A stretch of DNA of 13,073 bases, taken from assembly GCA_026389415.1 (NCBI GenBank), contig JAPLHX010000164.1, positions 1 through 13,073 on the forward strand, read 5' to 3'. The notes beneath the pieces are model-generated. The model ran no database searches, was not told where the DNA came from, and worked only from the letters and a program-made list of their open reading frames with translations. Origin of the DNA: Coprothermobacterota bacterium (lineage in GTDB: Bacteria > Caldisericota > JANLFM01). A program made the translations under genes and the position numbers. Below are positions 6,385 to 13,073 of the stretch, piece by piece; the first letter of the stretch is position 1; each line of letters starts with the position of its first letter.

Positions 6385-6692
6385 GCCATGACCACCTCAC
6401 CGAGGATACGTTCTCCAATGTGTTTCTTTAGCGTGCTGCGCAAAACGAGGTCCACCTTTCGCCCCATGGAGCGGCTAAGGGTATCTTCCAACTCAACCAG
6501 CAGGAAAAGGCTGATCGGCTGATCAAATTCCGCCAGTAAATCTAGGTCGCTGTCGATCTTACCTTCTCCGCGCACGAAAGAACCGAAAACCCCCAGGCCT
6601 TTCAGATGATATTTTTGGTGTAAATCCGGAAGCAGTTGTCGGATCTTGGCCAGGACATTCTCCAGCTCTTTCGATTCCGATGGTCGATCTCT
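6381..6692 (-). pseudogene. mntA: MntA-like minimal nucleotidyltransferase antitoxin, start codon lost
   Basis: The frame, read from just after an in-frame TAA (6693-6695), gives 103 residues: an N-terminal helix (SKELENVLAKIRQLLPDLHQ), then FGSFVRGEGKIDSDLDLLAE, which is a perfect GS-x10-D-x-D nucleotidyltransferase motif, then KVDLVLRSTLKK and an end like that of known MntA proteins. In the family it transfers nucleotides to HepT Tyr and so detoxifies it. The oddity is the start. Between the TAA and the GSF motif there is no in-frame ATG, GTG or TTG. The first GTG (6575) falls inside the motif after Gly-Ser and would give an inactive protein. An ATG at 6704 is in frame but followed by TAA at codon 4; an ATG at 6712 is in another frame. 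So either a point mutation or frameshift has broken the start, or a CTG is used. Its stop overlaps the HepT start. Confidence 0.7.
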
Positions 6693-6837
6693 TTATTCTC
6701 GCATCGCCTCATTCCTTTGCTTGCTCTGGTTTACGCAGCGGGTTCTGTTTTCCCCTATTCTAGTCCGACAGTGGAACCATCGGCCAACCGGCTGTGATGA
6801 CTGCTAATTAATGGTTGTGCCCAATTCTCCAGCAGGT

Positions 6838-6886
6838 ACGACCATCCGCAGAATTAGAAAAAAGTGCTAAAAGTAAGACCTGACCC
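6838..6886. repeat. REP-like dispersed repeat, copy B, at the 3' end of the fusion peptidase gene
   Basis: ACGACCATCCGCAGAAT (6838-6854) and TGCTAAAAGTAAGACCTGAC then CCC (6864-6886) repeat the two blocks at 940-990 with nearly the same spacing. It lies 16 bases beyond the stop of the fusion peptidase gene. The rest of the 6705-6902 gap shows no gene, and I could not make out a convincing promoter for the toxin-antitoxin pair. Confidence 0.65.
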
Positions 6887-6902
6887 CCGTCTTTCCATCT
6901 TT

Positions 6903-9900
6903 CTATTTGATCTGCCGCAACACTGCCACCAGCAGGTCGTACACCTTCGGCACACCGGCCACCTCCAATCGCTCGTCCGGTGAGTGGACGTCCAGGATCG
7001 TGGGGCCAATCGAAATCATGTCCAACCCAGGGTATTTCACCCCCGCCACGCTGGTCTCCAGCCCGGCATGGATGGCAACGACCGCCGGCGCCACGCCGAA
7101 CAACTCTGTGTACGCTTGCTGCATCAGCGCCAACAACGCCGAATCCGGGTTGGGCGGCCAACTGGAGTAAGCACCGCCCAACGTGACCGTGGCACCGGCT
7201 AGTTCGAAGACGCTGACGAAGCGCTGCGCTTCGTCGTCTCGCGCCGAGTCCAGCGCGCTGCGCACGTAGACGCTGGCGGCAAACTGCCCGTCGCCAATGG
7301 TCAGGATGCCGATGTTGCCGGAAGTTTCCACCAGTCCGGGTATGGCGTCGCTCATGCGAAACACGCCCTGCGGAGCGGCATAGACCGCGCCGATCAGTGC
7401 CCGTTGTGCTACCACCGCCATCACCTTCGACGGTAGGCCGGTCGGTGTGACGGTCACGACCAGCTTGGGCTCGGTTGCCGCCAACTCGTGCGCTACCGTG
7501 GCGCCAAAGTCATCCATGTACTTGCCGAATGCATCAGCCTGATTCGACGGCAGGGCTACGATCGCGATCGTCGTGCGCGGAATCGCATTGCGTTGGTTGC
7601 CGCCGACCAAACCGGCCAGGCGCAGGTCGAACTCGGCGGGGGTATTCCACAGCAGCCGCGCCATCAGTTGATGCGCGCTGCCCCGCCCCTTGTCGATGTC
7701 GGCGCCGGAATGGCCACCGCGTAAACCGTCGACGGTGATCTGAAGTCCGGTCATGCCGGCCGGCGTCGCCTCCTGATTGTAGGTCGCCTGGGCTTCTACA
7801 TAGACGGCTCCCGCGCTGCTGATGAGGAACTGGCCTTCGACTTCGTTGTCCACGTTGATGAAGAACTTACCGTGCAGCGCATCCGGCGCCAGGGCGTTGA
7901 TGCCGGTAAAACCGTCTTCCTCATTGACGGTGAAGAGCGCTTCCAGGGGTCCGTGGACAACGTTGCCCGCCTGCAAAAGCGCCATGATGATGGCCACGCC
8001 GATGCCGTCATCCGCGCCCAACGTCGTGCCGTCGGCATGCACCCAACCGTCCTCGACATAGGCATGGATCGGGTCAGTTAGAAAATTGTGGGTGGAAGCG
8101 GCTGTCTTCTGCGGCACCATGTCCATGTGCGCCTGGAGCACGACGCAAGGACGGCTCTCCATGCCCTTCGTCGCCGGCTTGTGGATGATCACGTTGCCGG
8201 CATCCTCAACAACGGTCTCCAGCCCCAACTTGCGTCCAAAGTCAGCCATAAAAGCTGTGGCCTGCTCCTCATGGTGCGAAGGACGTGGAACCTGGGTCAG
8301 GTCATAGAAATTCTGCCAAACCGAGGGCGGTTGCATCGCAGTCCGCGCATCGAGTAGCGGGACGCGGCCGGTCACGCCGCTGGTGGGCGTTTCGGAGGGG
8401 GTTACCACGGTCGCTGCCGGATCGTAGATCGGTACAAATTCTATCGGTACCGTGGCGTTGGCCACATCCAGCAACTGCTGCAGGTCGGGCCCGATGTAGG
8501 AGTACTGGTCGATGAACGCTTTGGCCGCCGCAGCGTCGCCCTCGCCCTCGATGGTGAGTAGCTTGATTGCCAGATCATTGACGGCCTGGGGCATACGCGC
8601 CATATCGACGCGGAACTTGCCACTCGTCGGGTCGAGACTCAGCGCACCTTGCTCGACAAAGTAGTTCCAGGCTGCCGAGCGGATCACACCGTAGGCCGAG
8701 GCCGGACCAAAGCGGGCCGAGCGCAGCGCCTCGGAGAGATAACCAGCATAGTGCGCTTCCAATGGGGTGTCGATGATGCCATGCTCACGCAGGTAGACAA
8801 CATTGTTGAGGCCGGCAATGTCGGCCTTGCCCTCCTCGATCGGCGAATAGAACTCGCCCAGGGCTTGCCTTATGGTGATCTCCTCGCCGTCCTTGACCAC
8901 CGTGCGTGGCCCCAGCGAATGGGTGACCTCGTGCATGAGCAGCCAGTTGAAGTAACCGTCGGCGCTGCTCCAACCGTTCACTTCGTCGTCCATGATGGCG
9001 GCCAACAGCGGACCGAGTACAATCCGGCGCCGTGTCTCGACGAAGTTGCTCATGATGACTTTCTTGGCACCCTTGGCCTCCCACACCAGCGGGTCATTGG
9101 GCAGGCTGAAGGCGACTCCCTCCATCACGGATCGCGCCTGGCCGCTGCGGCGTACGTCATTGGCCAGTTCGATCGGCGTTAAGGTGCCCGCCTGATCGGG
9201 ACGGAATTCCGGCGGTACGGGCAGGTTGGCCTGCAGCTCTGGCACGGCAGCCTTGAATTTGTCCAACTGTGCGCCGGCGGCGCGGTCCACCACCAGCACG
9301 TTGGCCTTATAGAACGTCTTCTGACCGGTGAGTTGGTCGTCGTAAGTTTCGTGGGGGCCGATGCTGACGTCGAGGTTGGCGTCCACATCGAGCCAGGCCA
9401 CGTTGGCGTCAAAGTAGTCGTCGGTGCGCAGTGCCTGGGCTTCCAGCCGCAGATAGGTGGCAAGCGATTCGTTCTGGCTCAGCGCGGCGGCCTCCTCCAA
9501 GAGGGCAGCGGCCGGCTCCACGTAGGCGGCGTAGACCACGTGATAGGGTGTTGTCACCAGCCGCTCCCCGTCGCGCCGGACAACCGTGAAGGGTGAGAGC
9601 AATGCGTCCTTTTCGTCGGGGTGTGCAGCGAGGTAGGCGTCCAACTCCGTTTTGCTCAGGTCGGGTGGATAGACATAGCCGCCGGCCGGCCGCGGCAGAT
9701 TCCCGGCAAACGGGATGAAATTGTCAAAGCGATCCCAGCGGCCATAGTTGGCGTCCACCATCAACCGCGCTGCCTGGCTTGCCGGATCACTTCCCGTCAG
9801 ACCGGCGAGCAGCACCTGCCCCTCCGGGTCGACCTGTTGCCAAAAAGCCGCATCCATATAGGCGGCTGCCTGGATCAGTTTCTCCACCACCTGCACTTCC

Positions 9901-10142
9901 CAGGGGGCCAGCTTGCCAGATTCAAACGCCGACATGTCGATCGGCTTCAACTTGGCGGCGCGCTGGGCGATATCCGGGGCAAAAGCGGTTGACGGCGTAA
10001 TGCCGGCAGACGGTGTAGGCGTAATGCTGGTGGACGGCGTAATGCTGGTGGACGGCGTCTGTATCGGCCCACTGCAGCCAACCAGCAGTGACAAAATGAG
10101 CAATCCAATGGAAGCAATCTGAATCGTTTTACGGAACTGCAT
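6903..10142 (-). CDS. Fusion lipoprotein: M49-like (DPP III-type) metallopeptidase + M20 PepD-type dipeptidase
   Basis: This 1079-residue protein begins with a signal peptide and lipobox (LVGC, Cys23), then a Thr/Pro/Ser linker with STSITP repeats (about 31-55). Residues about 57-575 form an M49-like metallopeptidase with zinc motif HEVTH (404-408) and EEGKAD (436-441), the counterparts of the zinc-binding His pair and EExxAD/E motif of dipeptidyl peptidase III relatives. After a short linker (about 575-600), residues 604-1079 form a full-length PepD/aminoacyl-histidine dipeptidase. It has AHMDMV (His672, Asp674), LGADDGIG (Asp711), NEED (Glu741/742), NVDNE (Asp765), GGHSGADI (His811), AIHAGLE (His1025) and DVHSPDERL (His1053), so all expected metal ligands are visible. 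The first half would release dipeptides from peptides and the second would split them, outside the membrane. The frame stays open 115 codons upstream into the kinase gene, but AGGAGG five bases before the chosen ATG fixes the start. A kinase gene ends 68 bp upstream. Confidence 0.9.
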   Translation of the reverse strand: MQFRKTIQIASIGLLILSLLVGCSGPIQTPSTSITPSTSITPTPSAGITPSTAFAPDIAQRAAKLKPIDMSAFESGKLAPWEVQVVEKLIQAAAYMDAAFWQQVDPEGQVLLAGLTGSDPASQAARLMVDANYGRWDRFDNFIPFAGNLPRPAGGYVYPPDLSKTELDAYLAAHPDEKDALLSPFTVVRRDGERLVTTPYHVVYAAYVEPAAALLEEAAALSQNESLATYLRLEAQALRTDDYFDANVAWLDVDANLDVSIGPHETYDDQLTGQKTFYKANVLVVDRAAGAQLDKFKAAVPELQANLPVPPEFRPDQAGTLTPIELANDVRRSGQARSVMEGVAFSLPNDPLVWEAKGAKKVIMSNFVETRRRIVLGPLLAAIMDDEVNGWSSADGYFNWLLMHEVTHSLGPRTVVKDGEEITIRQALGEFYSPIEEGKADIAGLNNVVYLREHGIIDTPLEAHYAGYLSEALRSARFGPASAYGVIRSAAWNYFVEQGALSLDPTSGKFRVDMARMPQAVNDLAIKLLTIEGEGDAAAAKAFIDQYSYIGPDLQQLLDVANATVPIEFVPIYDPAATVVTPSETPTSGVTGRVPLLDARTAMQPPSVWQNFYDLTQVPRPSHHEEQATAFMADFGRKLGLETVVEDAGNVIIHKPATKGMESRPCVVLQAHMDMVPQKTAASTHNFLTDPIHAYVEDGWVHADGTTLGADDGIGVAIIMALLQAGNVVHGPLEALFTVNEEDGFTGINALAPDALHGKFFINVDNEVEGQFLISSAGAVYVEAQATYNQEATPAGMTGLQITVDGLRGGHSGADIDKGRGSAHQLMARLLWNTPAEFDLRLAGLVGGNQRNAIPRTTIAIVALPSNQADAFGKYMDDFGATVAHELAATEPKLVVTVTPTGLPSKVMAVVAQRALIGAVYAAPQGVFRMSDAIPGLVETSGNIGILTIGDGQFAASVYVRSALDSARDDEAQRFVSVFELAGATVTLGGAYSSWPPNPDSALLALMQQAYTELFGVAPAVVAIHAGLETSVAGVKYPGLDMISIGPTILDVHSPDERLEVAGVPKVYDLLVAVLRQIK
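9991..10056 (-). repeat. 18-bp coding repeats in the lipoprotein linker
   Basis: GACGGCGTAATGCTGGTG (plus-strand reading) occurs at 10033-10050. Variants lie at 9991-10008 (GACGGCGTAATGCCGGCA) and 10009-10032, the latter with a 6-base insertion. They encode the Ser/Thr/Pro hexapeptides (STSITP and variants) between the lipid anchor and the M49-like domain. Such repeats vary in number between strains in many surface proteins. Confidence 0.8.
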
Positions 10143-10147
10143 AGTGT

Positions 10148-10153
10148 CCTCCT
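10148..10153 (-). promoter_or_regulatory. Shine-Dalgarno fixing the fusion peptidase start
   Basis: The minus strand carries AGGAGG within AAAAAAGGAGGACACT, five bases before the ATG at 10142. It shows that translation starts here, at the signal peptide, and not at the in-frame start codons inside the upstream kinase gene. Confidence 0.85.
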
Positions 10154-10196
10154 TTTTTCTCATTACGAGTATTTTGCCAAACCCATTACTGAATAG

Positions 10197-10264
10197 AAAA
10201 AGGGGACAAGCTACTTTATTTTCTTCACATTGCCGCCCTGACTTGCGGAACATACGTTGGATGG
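10197..10264. repeat. Dispersed ~60-bp repeat, full copy overlapping the kinase 3' end
   Basis: AAAAAGGGGACAAGCTACTT leads into TATTTTCTTCACATTGCCGC and then CCTGACTTGCGGAACATACG TTGGATGG. The same order of blocks occurs at 12632-12692 and, in part, at 3891-3924. Positions 10211-10264 are coding on the minus strand: they supply the last 17 residues (PSNVCSASQGGNVKKIK) and the TAG stop of the complete kinase. Confidence 0.7.
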
Positions 10265-12427
10265 GGCTAACGGCAGCCGCACCCGGACGGTGGTTCCCTG
10301 ACCGGCTCGGCTCTCCAGCCCCACCGACCCTCCATGCGCCTCGGCGATCATCTTGGAGACATAGAGGCCCAAGCCGGTGCCCTGCACGCCAGACTTCACC
10401 GCTTCGGGAGAGCGCTGGAAGGGTTGGAAGAGAAAAGCGATCTCCTCGGATGCAATCCCTGGCCCCTGGTCGCTGATGGTTAGACAAGCGCGATCGCTCT
10501 CCAGGGACGTGTGAAGGCTAATCAACCCTCCCCGGGGGGAGAATTTGACGGCATTGATGACCAGGTTTTCCACTAGACGGCTAGTCGCTTCCCGATCCAG
10601 GTAAACTGCGGGGAGTTCCGCCAGGGACAGCTCGAAGCGCAACTCTTGATGGGCGGAGAGGCCTGCCGTTTCCGCCAATACCCCACGTACCAAGCTATTC
10701 AAGTCGGATGGTTCACATTTCAATTGCATCCCTATCGTTTGTGTTCGTTGGCTGTCCACCAGGTTGTCGATCAGCCGGCGCAGGCGAGCCAGGTTGTGTG
10801 ACCACATCGCTTCGTACTCGGGCGTCCTCCGTTCTTTCTCGGCCAGAGGAAGCGTCTCCAGGATCTCCCGCGAGGCGGCTAGGCTCATCAGAGGCGTCTT
10901 CATCTCGTGAGAGACGGCAAAGAGCAGATCGGTGCGGGCTTTCTGGATGGCTTCCTCTACCTGGCGCTGTTCGGTGATGTCAAGGATGATGGAGAGCGTC
11001 CCGCTGACCTGGCCCCGGCTATCGTATTGCGGTACGGAGGAGATCAACAGGCGACGACGCGACCCGTCCGGCCGGAGGATCGTATTCTCGTATTGACTGC
11101 TTTCTTCGTTCCGGCATCGAGAAATCTGTCGGTCGACTGCTTCGTGCTCCGCAGGATCGATGAACTCTTTCGCGCTGTGCCCGAGGAGGTCCCCTGCAGG
11201 GAGGCCGAAGATGCGTTCGCAGGCGGGATTGAGATAGAGGAACGCATCTGCCTTGTCGATGACGGCGATGCCCTCGGCCAGGTTTTCCACCAATTCGCGG
11301 TAGCGGCGTTCGCTGTTCTGGAGACCCGCCAAGGTCTCCCGCACGGTCTGGGCTAAGAGGGCAATCTCGTCGTTACCGCCAATCAAAAGCGCGGCGGGGT
11401 CTCCCTTCCCCCGACCGATCCGTTGCACCTCGGCGCTCAGCCGATCTAGCCGCCGCAGGAAATAACGGTCGAGGATCCAGGACGTCAACAGGACAAAGAA
11501 CAATCCCAAGGCCAACAGCGAGAGGAGCTGTGCAAGGAGGGCGGAGCGAGCCTCACTCAGAATGGGACGGGGTATCGTGATGCGCATCTGCACGGCCGGT
11601 CGCCCGGAGAGATCCAGCAGGGTGGTGTCGCTGGCCAAGTGCTCATCGTCGAGAGCGGTCAGGAGCGGAGTTCCGTGCGAGGGCTCGATCTCCTCGGAAA
11701 CGGAGACATTGACCGGGGCTTGCAGCGGATCGAGGGGGAGAAGGGAGATCGGGTAGAGGGTGACACGCGAGAGGTTCTCCAGGAACGCGGGATCCAGGGA
11801 TCTGCCAAAGAGCAAGGTTCCAGTGGGAGGGGCGTCCTCATTACTGGGTAAAATGGGCTGGAAAGCGGCCAGCAGTGGTCCATCCGCCCCCACCACCAAG
11901 CCGACGCCACCTTTCGCTGGAAGTGGCCACAGTCCAAGGTCCTGCAGGCGATTCGGGTCGAGAGGGCTGAGGGTGTCCGTTCCAGGATCGTAATGCGCTC
12001 CAAAGACCACCTTCCCCTCGGTGTCAATGATCTCCAGCCAATTCAGCCGGAGAACGGCAATCGCCGACGCGGTGAGGTTGTCGTTCAGGTAGGCTTCGTT
12101 TCCATCTTCCGCATAGGCATAGGTGTCATCCCACCAGGCCCAATCCTTAACGGAGGCATCGAGGGCGACCATTTCCTGCGCCAGGACTTGTAGTACGCGC
12201 TGGGTGCTTTCCTCTCCGTCATCCCACTCCACTACGTGGAATCGGTTTTCCAGGATGACCGAGGTGATGCCGTAAAGCGTTCCCATCAACAAAACTGTCA
12301 CGATCGCGATGATGAGCAGGACTCTCCACCGCAAGCTGATCCGTCGCTTGTCATGTCGGGTGGAGTGGGAGACGATACCTTGATTCATATTTCTTGCTGG
12401 TTCCCTTTTCGAGGTCCGCTCATTCAT
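10211..12427 (-). CDS. Membrane sensor histidine kinase: CHASE4-HAMP-PAS-HisKA-HATPase
   Basis: This protein has 738 residues from the ATG chosen because GGAG lies seven bases upstream; a TTG two codons earlier is the alternative. A basic N-terminus (about 1-34) precedes a membrane segment (about 36-58). Next is an extracytoplasmic CHASE4-like sensor with the typical DWAWWDDTYAY (95-105), then a second membrane segment (about 297-320). A HAMP region (about 320-370), a PAS domain (about 375-490), HisKA with VSHEMKTPL (phospho-acceptor His507) and HATPase_c follow. The HATPase has ENLVINAVKFSP (N box), DQGPGI (G1) and GTGLGLYVSK (G2). It should autophosphorylate in response to an external signal and pass the phosphate to a response regulator; none is in the window. 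The last 17 residues are encoded by a dispersed repeat. It closely resembles the kinase fragment upstream, so the two are probably duplicates. The fusion peptidase starts 68 bp downstream. Confidence 0.93.
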   Translation of the reverse strand: MNERTSKREPARNMNQGIVSHSTRHDKRRISLRWRVLLIIAIVTVLLMGTLYGITSVILENRFHVVEWDDGEESTQRVLQVLAQEMVALDASVKDWAWWDDTYAYAEDGNEAYLNDNLTASAIAVLRLNWLEIIDTEGKVVFGAHYDPGTDTLSPLDPNRLQDLGLWPLPAKGGVGLVVGADGPLLAAFQPILPSNEDAPPTGTLLFGRSLDPAFLENLSRVTLYPISLLPLDPLQAPVNVSVSEEIEPSHGTPLLTALDDEHLASDTTLLDLSGRPAVQMRITIPRPILSEARSALLAQLLSLLALGLFFVLLTSWILDRYFLRRLDRLSAEVQRIGRGKGDPAALLIGGNDEIALLAQTVRETLAGLQNSERRYRELVENLAEGIAVIDKADAFLYLNPACERIFGLPAGDLLGHSAKEFIDPAEHEAVDRQISRCRNEESSQYENTILRPDGSRRRLLISSVPQYDSRGQVSGTLSIILDITEQRQVEEAIQKARTDLLFAVSHEMKTPLMSLAASREILETLPLAEKERRTPEYEAMWSHNLARLRRLIDNLVDSQRTQTIGMQLKCEPSDLNSLVRGVLAETAGLSAHQELRFELSLAELPAVYLDREATSRLVENLVINAVKFSPRGGLISLHTSLESDRACLTISDQGPGIASEEIAFLFQPFQRSPEAVKSGVQGTGLGLYVSKMIAEAHGGSVGLESRAGQGTTVRVRLPLAPSNVCSASQGGNVKKIK

Positions 12428-12491
12428 GTTCAATCTCCGCTCCGATCGAGTCTTCTCGTTCGCATTTCGTTCACTCTTTCCTAGCCCATCA

Positions 12492-12500
12492 ATGATACCA
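12492..12500 (-). promoter_or_regulatory. Possible extended -10 promoter element of the kinase gene
   Basis: The minus strand reads TGGTATCAT, an extended -10-like element (TGn plus TATCAT), about 65 bases before the kinase start. The nearest -35-like hexamer (TTGGCG, 12518-12523) is 20 bases away, too far to be convincing. The call rests on the -10 alone. Confidence 0.25.
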
Positions 12501-12610
12501 CGCTTGTACAGTTCTCACGCCAATCCGCCTTTCGCTTATCATTGTGGGCTGATGGAGGTGACGCCCCAGGAAGTGGCAGTGTACGGTGACCTTAGCGCGC
12601 AGGGAAGGAG

Positions 12611-12692
12611 AAAAGGGGACAGGCTAAAGCTCCAGGCTACTTTATTCTCTTCATATCGCCGCTCCGACTCTTACGGAACGAACGTTGGATGG
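12611..12692. repeat. Dispersed ~60-bp repeat, copy between the two kinase genes
   Basis: AAAAGGGGACAGGCTAAAGC is followed by a second CAGGCTACTTTATTCTCTTC and then ATATCGCCGCTCCGACTCTT and ACGGAACGAACGTTGGATGG. It parallels 10197-10264 block for block, with a short internal duplication of CAGGCTA. It is non-coding here, ending just past the stop of the upstream kinase fragment (12697). The rest of 12428-12610 shows no gene. Confidence 0.7.
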
Positions 12693-12696
12693 CCGA

Positions 12697-13073
12697 TTAT
12701 TTCCCCTTTTGTTTCTTGTCCTCTGGCACGCCCGCCGGCAGCCGCACCGTGACGGTGGTTCCCCTGCCAACCTTGCTCCGCAACGAGATCGTTCCGCCGT
12801 GTGCATCCACGATGATCTTGGCGACATAGAGACCCAAGCCGGTGCCGGGGATCACGCTGCGCACTGCCGTAGCGGCTCGTTGAAATGGTAGGAAGAGACT
12901 TTTCTGCTCTTCGGCCGAGATGCCAGCCCCCTGATCCTTTAGAGTAAGGACTGCCTGTGCCTCCTCTTCGGTCAAACGGATGGTGACTTCACCGCTGCGG
13001 GGAGAAAACTTGATGGCGTTGGTCAGCAGATTCTCCACCAGGCGGTGGATGGCCTCGGGATCAATCCACAGGG
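12697..13073 (-). CDS. Sensor histidine kinase, C-terminal HATPase part (cut by window edge)
   Basis: Only the last ~124 residues are present; the frame stays open to the right edge (IDPEAIHRLVENLL precedes the first Met-capable codon at 13038), so the gene continues outside. The visible HATPase_c domain has ENLLTNAIKFSP (N box), DQGAGIS (G1), GTGLGLYVAK (G2) and GRGTTVTVRLP at the end, followed by a Lys-rich tail (EDKKQKGK). Block by block it is close to the same region of the complete kinase downstream, so the pair looks like tandem paralogues. Its stop codon lies five bases from the dispersed repeat copy at 12611-12692. The sensor and phospho-acceptor parts cannot be seen. Confidence 0.9.
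   Translation of the reverse strand, partial: LWIDPEAIHRLVENLLTNAIKFSPRSGEVTIRLTEEEAQAVLTLKDQGAGISAEEQKSLFLPFQRAATAVRSVIPGTGLGLYVAKIIVDAHGGTISLRSKVGRGTTVTVRLPAGVPEDKKQKGK

Noticed and set aside
10143..10210. Rho-independent terminator between the kinase and the fusion peptidase
   Set aside because: There is a T-run after the CCCC on the minus strand but no stable stem before it, so read-through into the peptidase gene remains possible.
10143..10487. N-terminal extension of the fusion peptidase by 115 codons
   Set aside because: The extension overlaps the kinase coding region in another frame. The signal peptide and a strong Shine-Dalgarno place the start at 10142.
10497..10510. 14-base match (CTCTCCAGGGACGT) between the kinase gene and the 40-bp tandem repeat
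   Set aside because: It lies in the well-conserved HATPase coding region and the match does not extend further, so chance is the simplest explanation.

Overview
The window reads as a piece of a bacterial chromosome of moderately high GC. Every supported gene lies on the minus strand, so transcription runs from the right edge to the left. Five of the genes encode lipoproteins with clear lipoboxes, one with a Thr/Pro/Ser linker after the anchor. The remaining large genes encode CHASE4/PAS-type sensor kinases. This style, together with short dispersed repeats between genes, suggests an environmental Chloroflexota (Anaerolineae-like) or a similar genome. The taxonomic call is inference only; no rRNA or marker gene is present.

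Layout in transcription order (right to left): the C-terminal end of a sensor histidine kinase (12697-13073, cut by the edge); a second, complete kinase with CHASE4, HAMP, PAS, HisKA and HATPase domains (10211-12427); a 1079-residue lipoprotein fusing an M49-like (dipeptidyl peptidase III-type) metallopeptidase to a complete PepD-type M20 dipeptidase (6903-10142); a decayed-looking MntA/HepT toxin-antitoxin pair (6381-6692 without a usable start codon, 6121-6384 without the HepT N-terminus); a PDZ-containing S41 peptidase lipoprotein (4116-5630); a phospholipase B-like Ntn-hydrolase lipoprotein (2060-3742); an alpha/beta-hydrolase lipoprotein (994-1959); a 600-bp stretch with no confident gene (385-993); and the start of an unrecognised lipoprotein (1-384).

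The common theme is hydrolysis outside the membrane. An endo-type protease (S41), an enzyme that could release dipeptides (M49-like) joined to one that could split them (M20), and two acyl/ester/amide hydrolases would together break down peptides and acylated compounds at the cell surface for uptake. The two kinases have an extracytoplasmic sensor and might control this set, but no response regulator is in the window and the link is only positional.

The gene-poor stretches are filled with repeats. Short REP-like words built around GGGGACAGGCTACTTT or GACCTGRCCCC sit close to the 3' end of most genes. A longer (~60 bp) version occurs three times, and one copy forms the last 17 codons and stop of the complete kinase. 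A 40-bp tandem array at 399-535 has degenerate inverted partners at 856-908, so that stretch looks like the remains of a small mobile element. The 5631-6120 gap holds a cluster of TGTCATCCTGA-type repeats in both orientations. I saw no RNA gene, CRISPR array, integrase or intact transposase.
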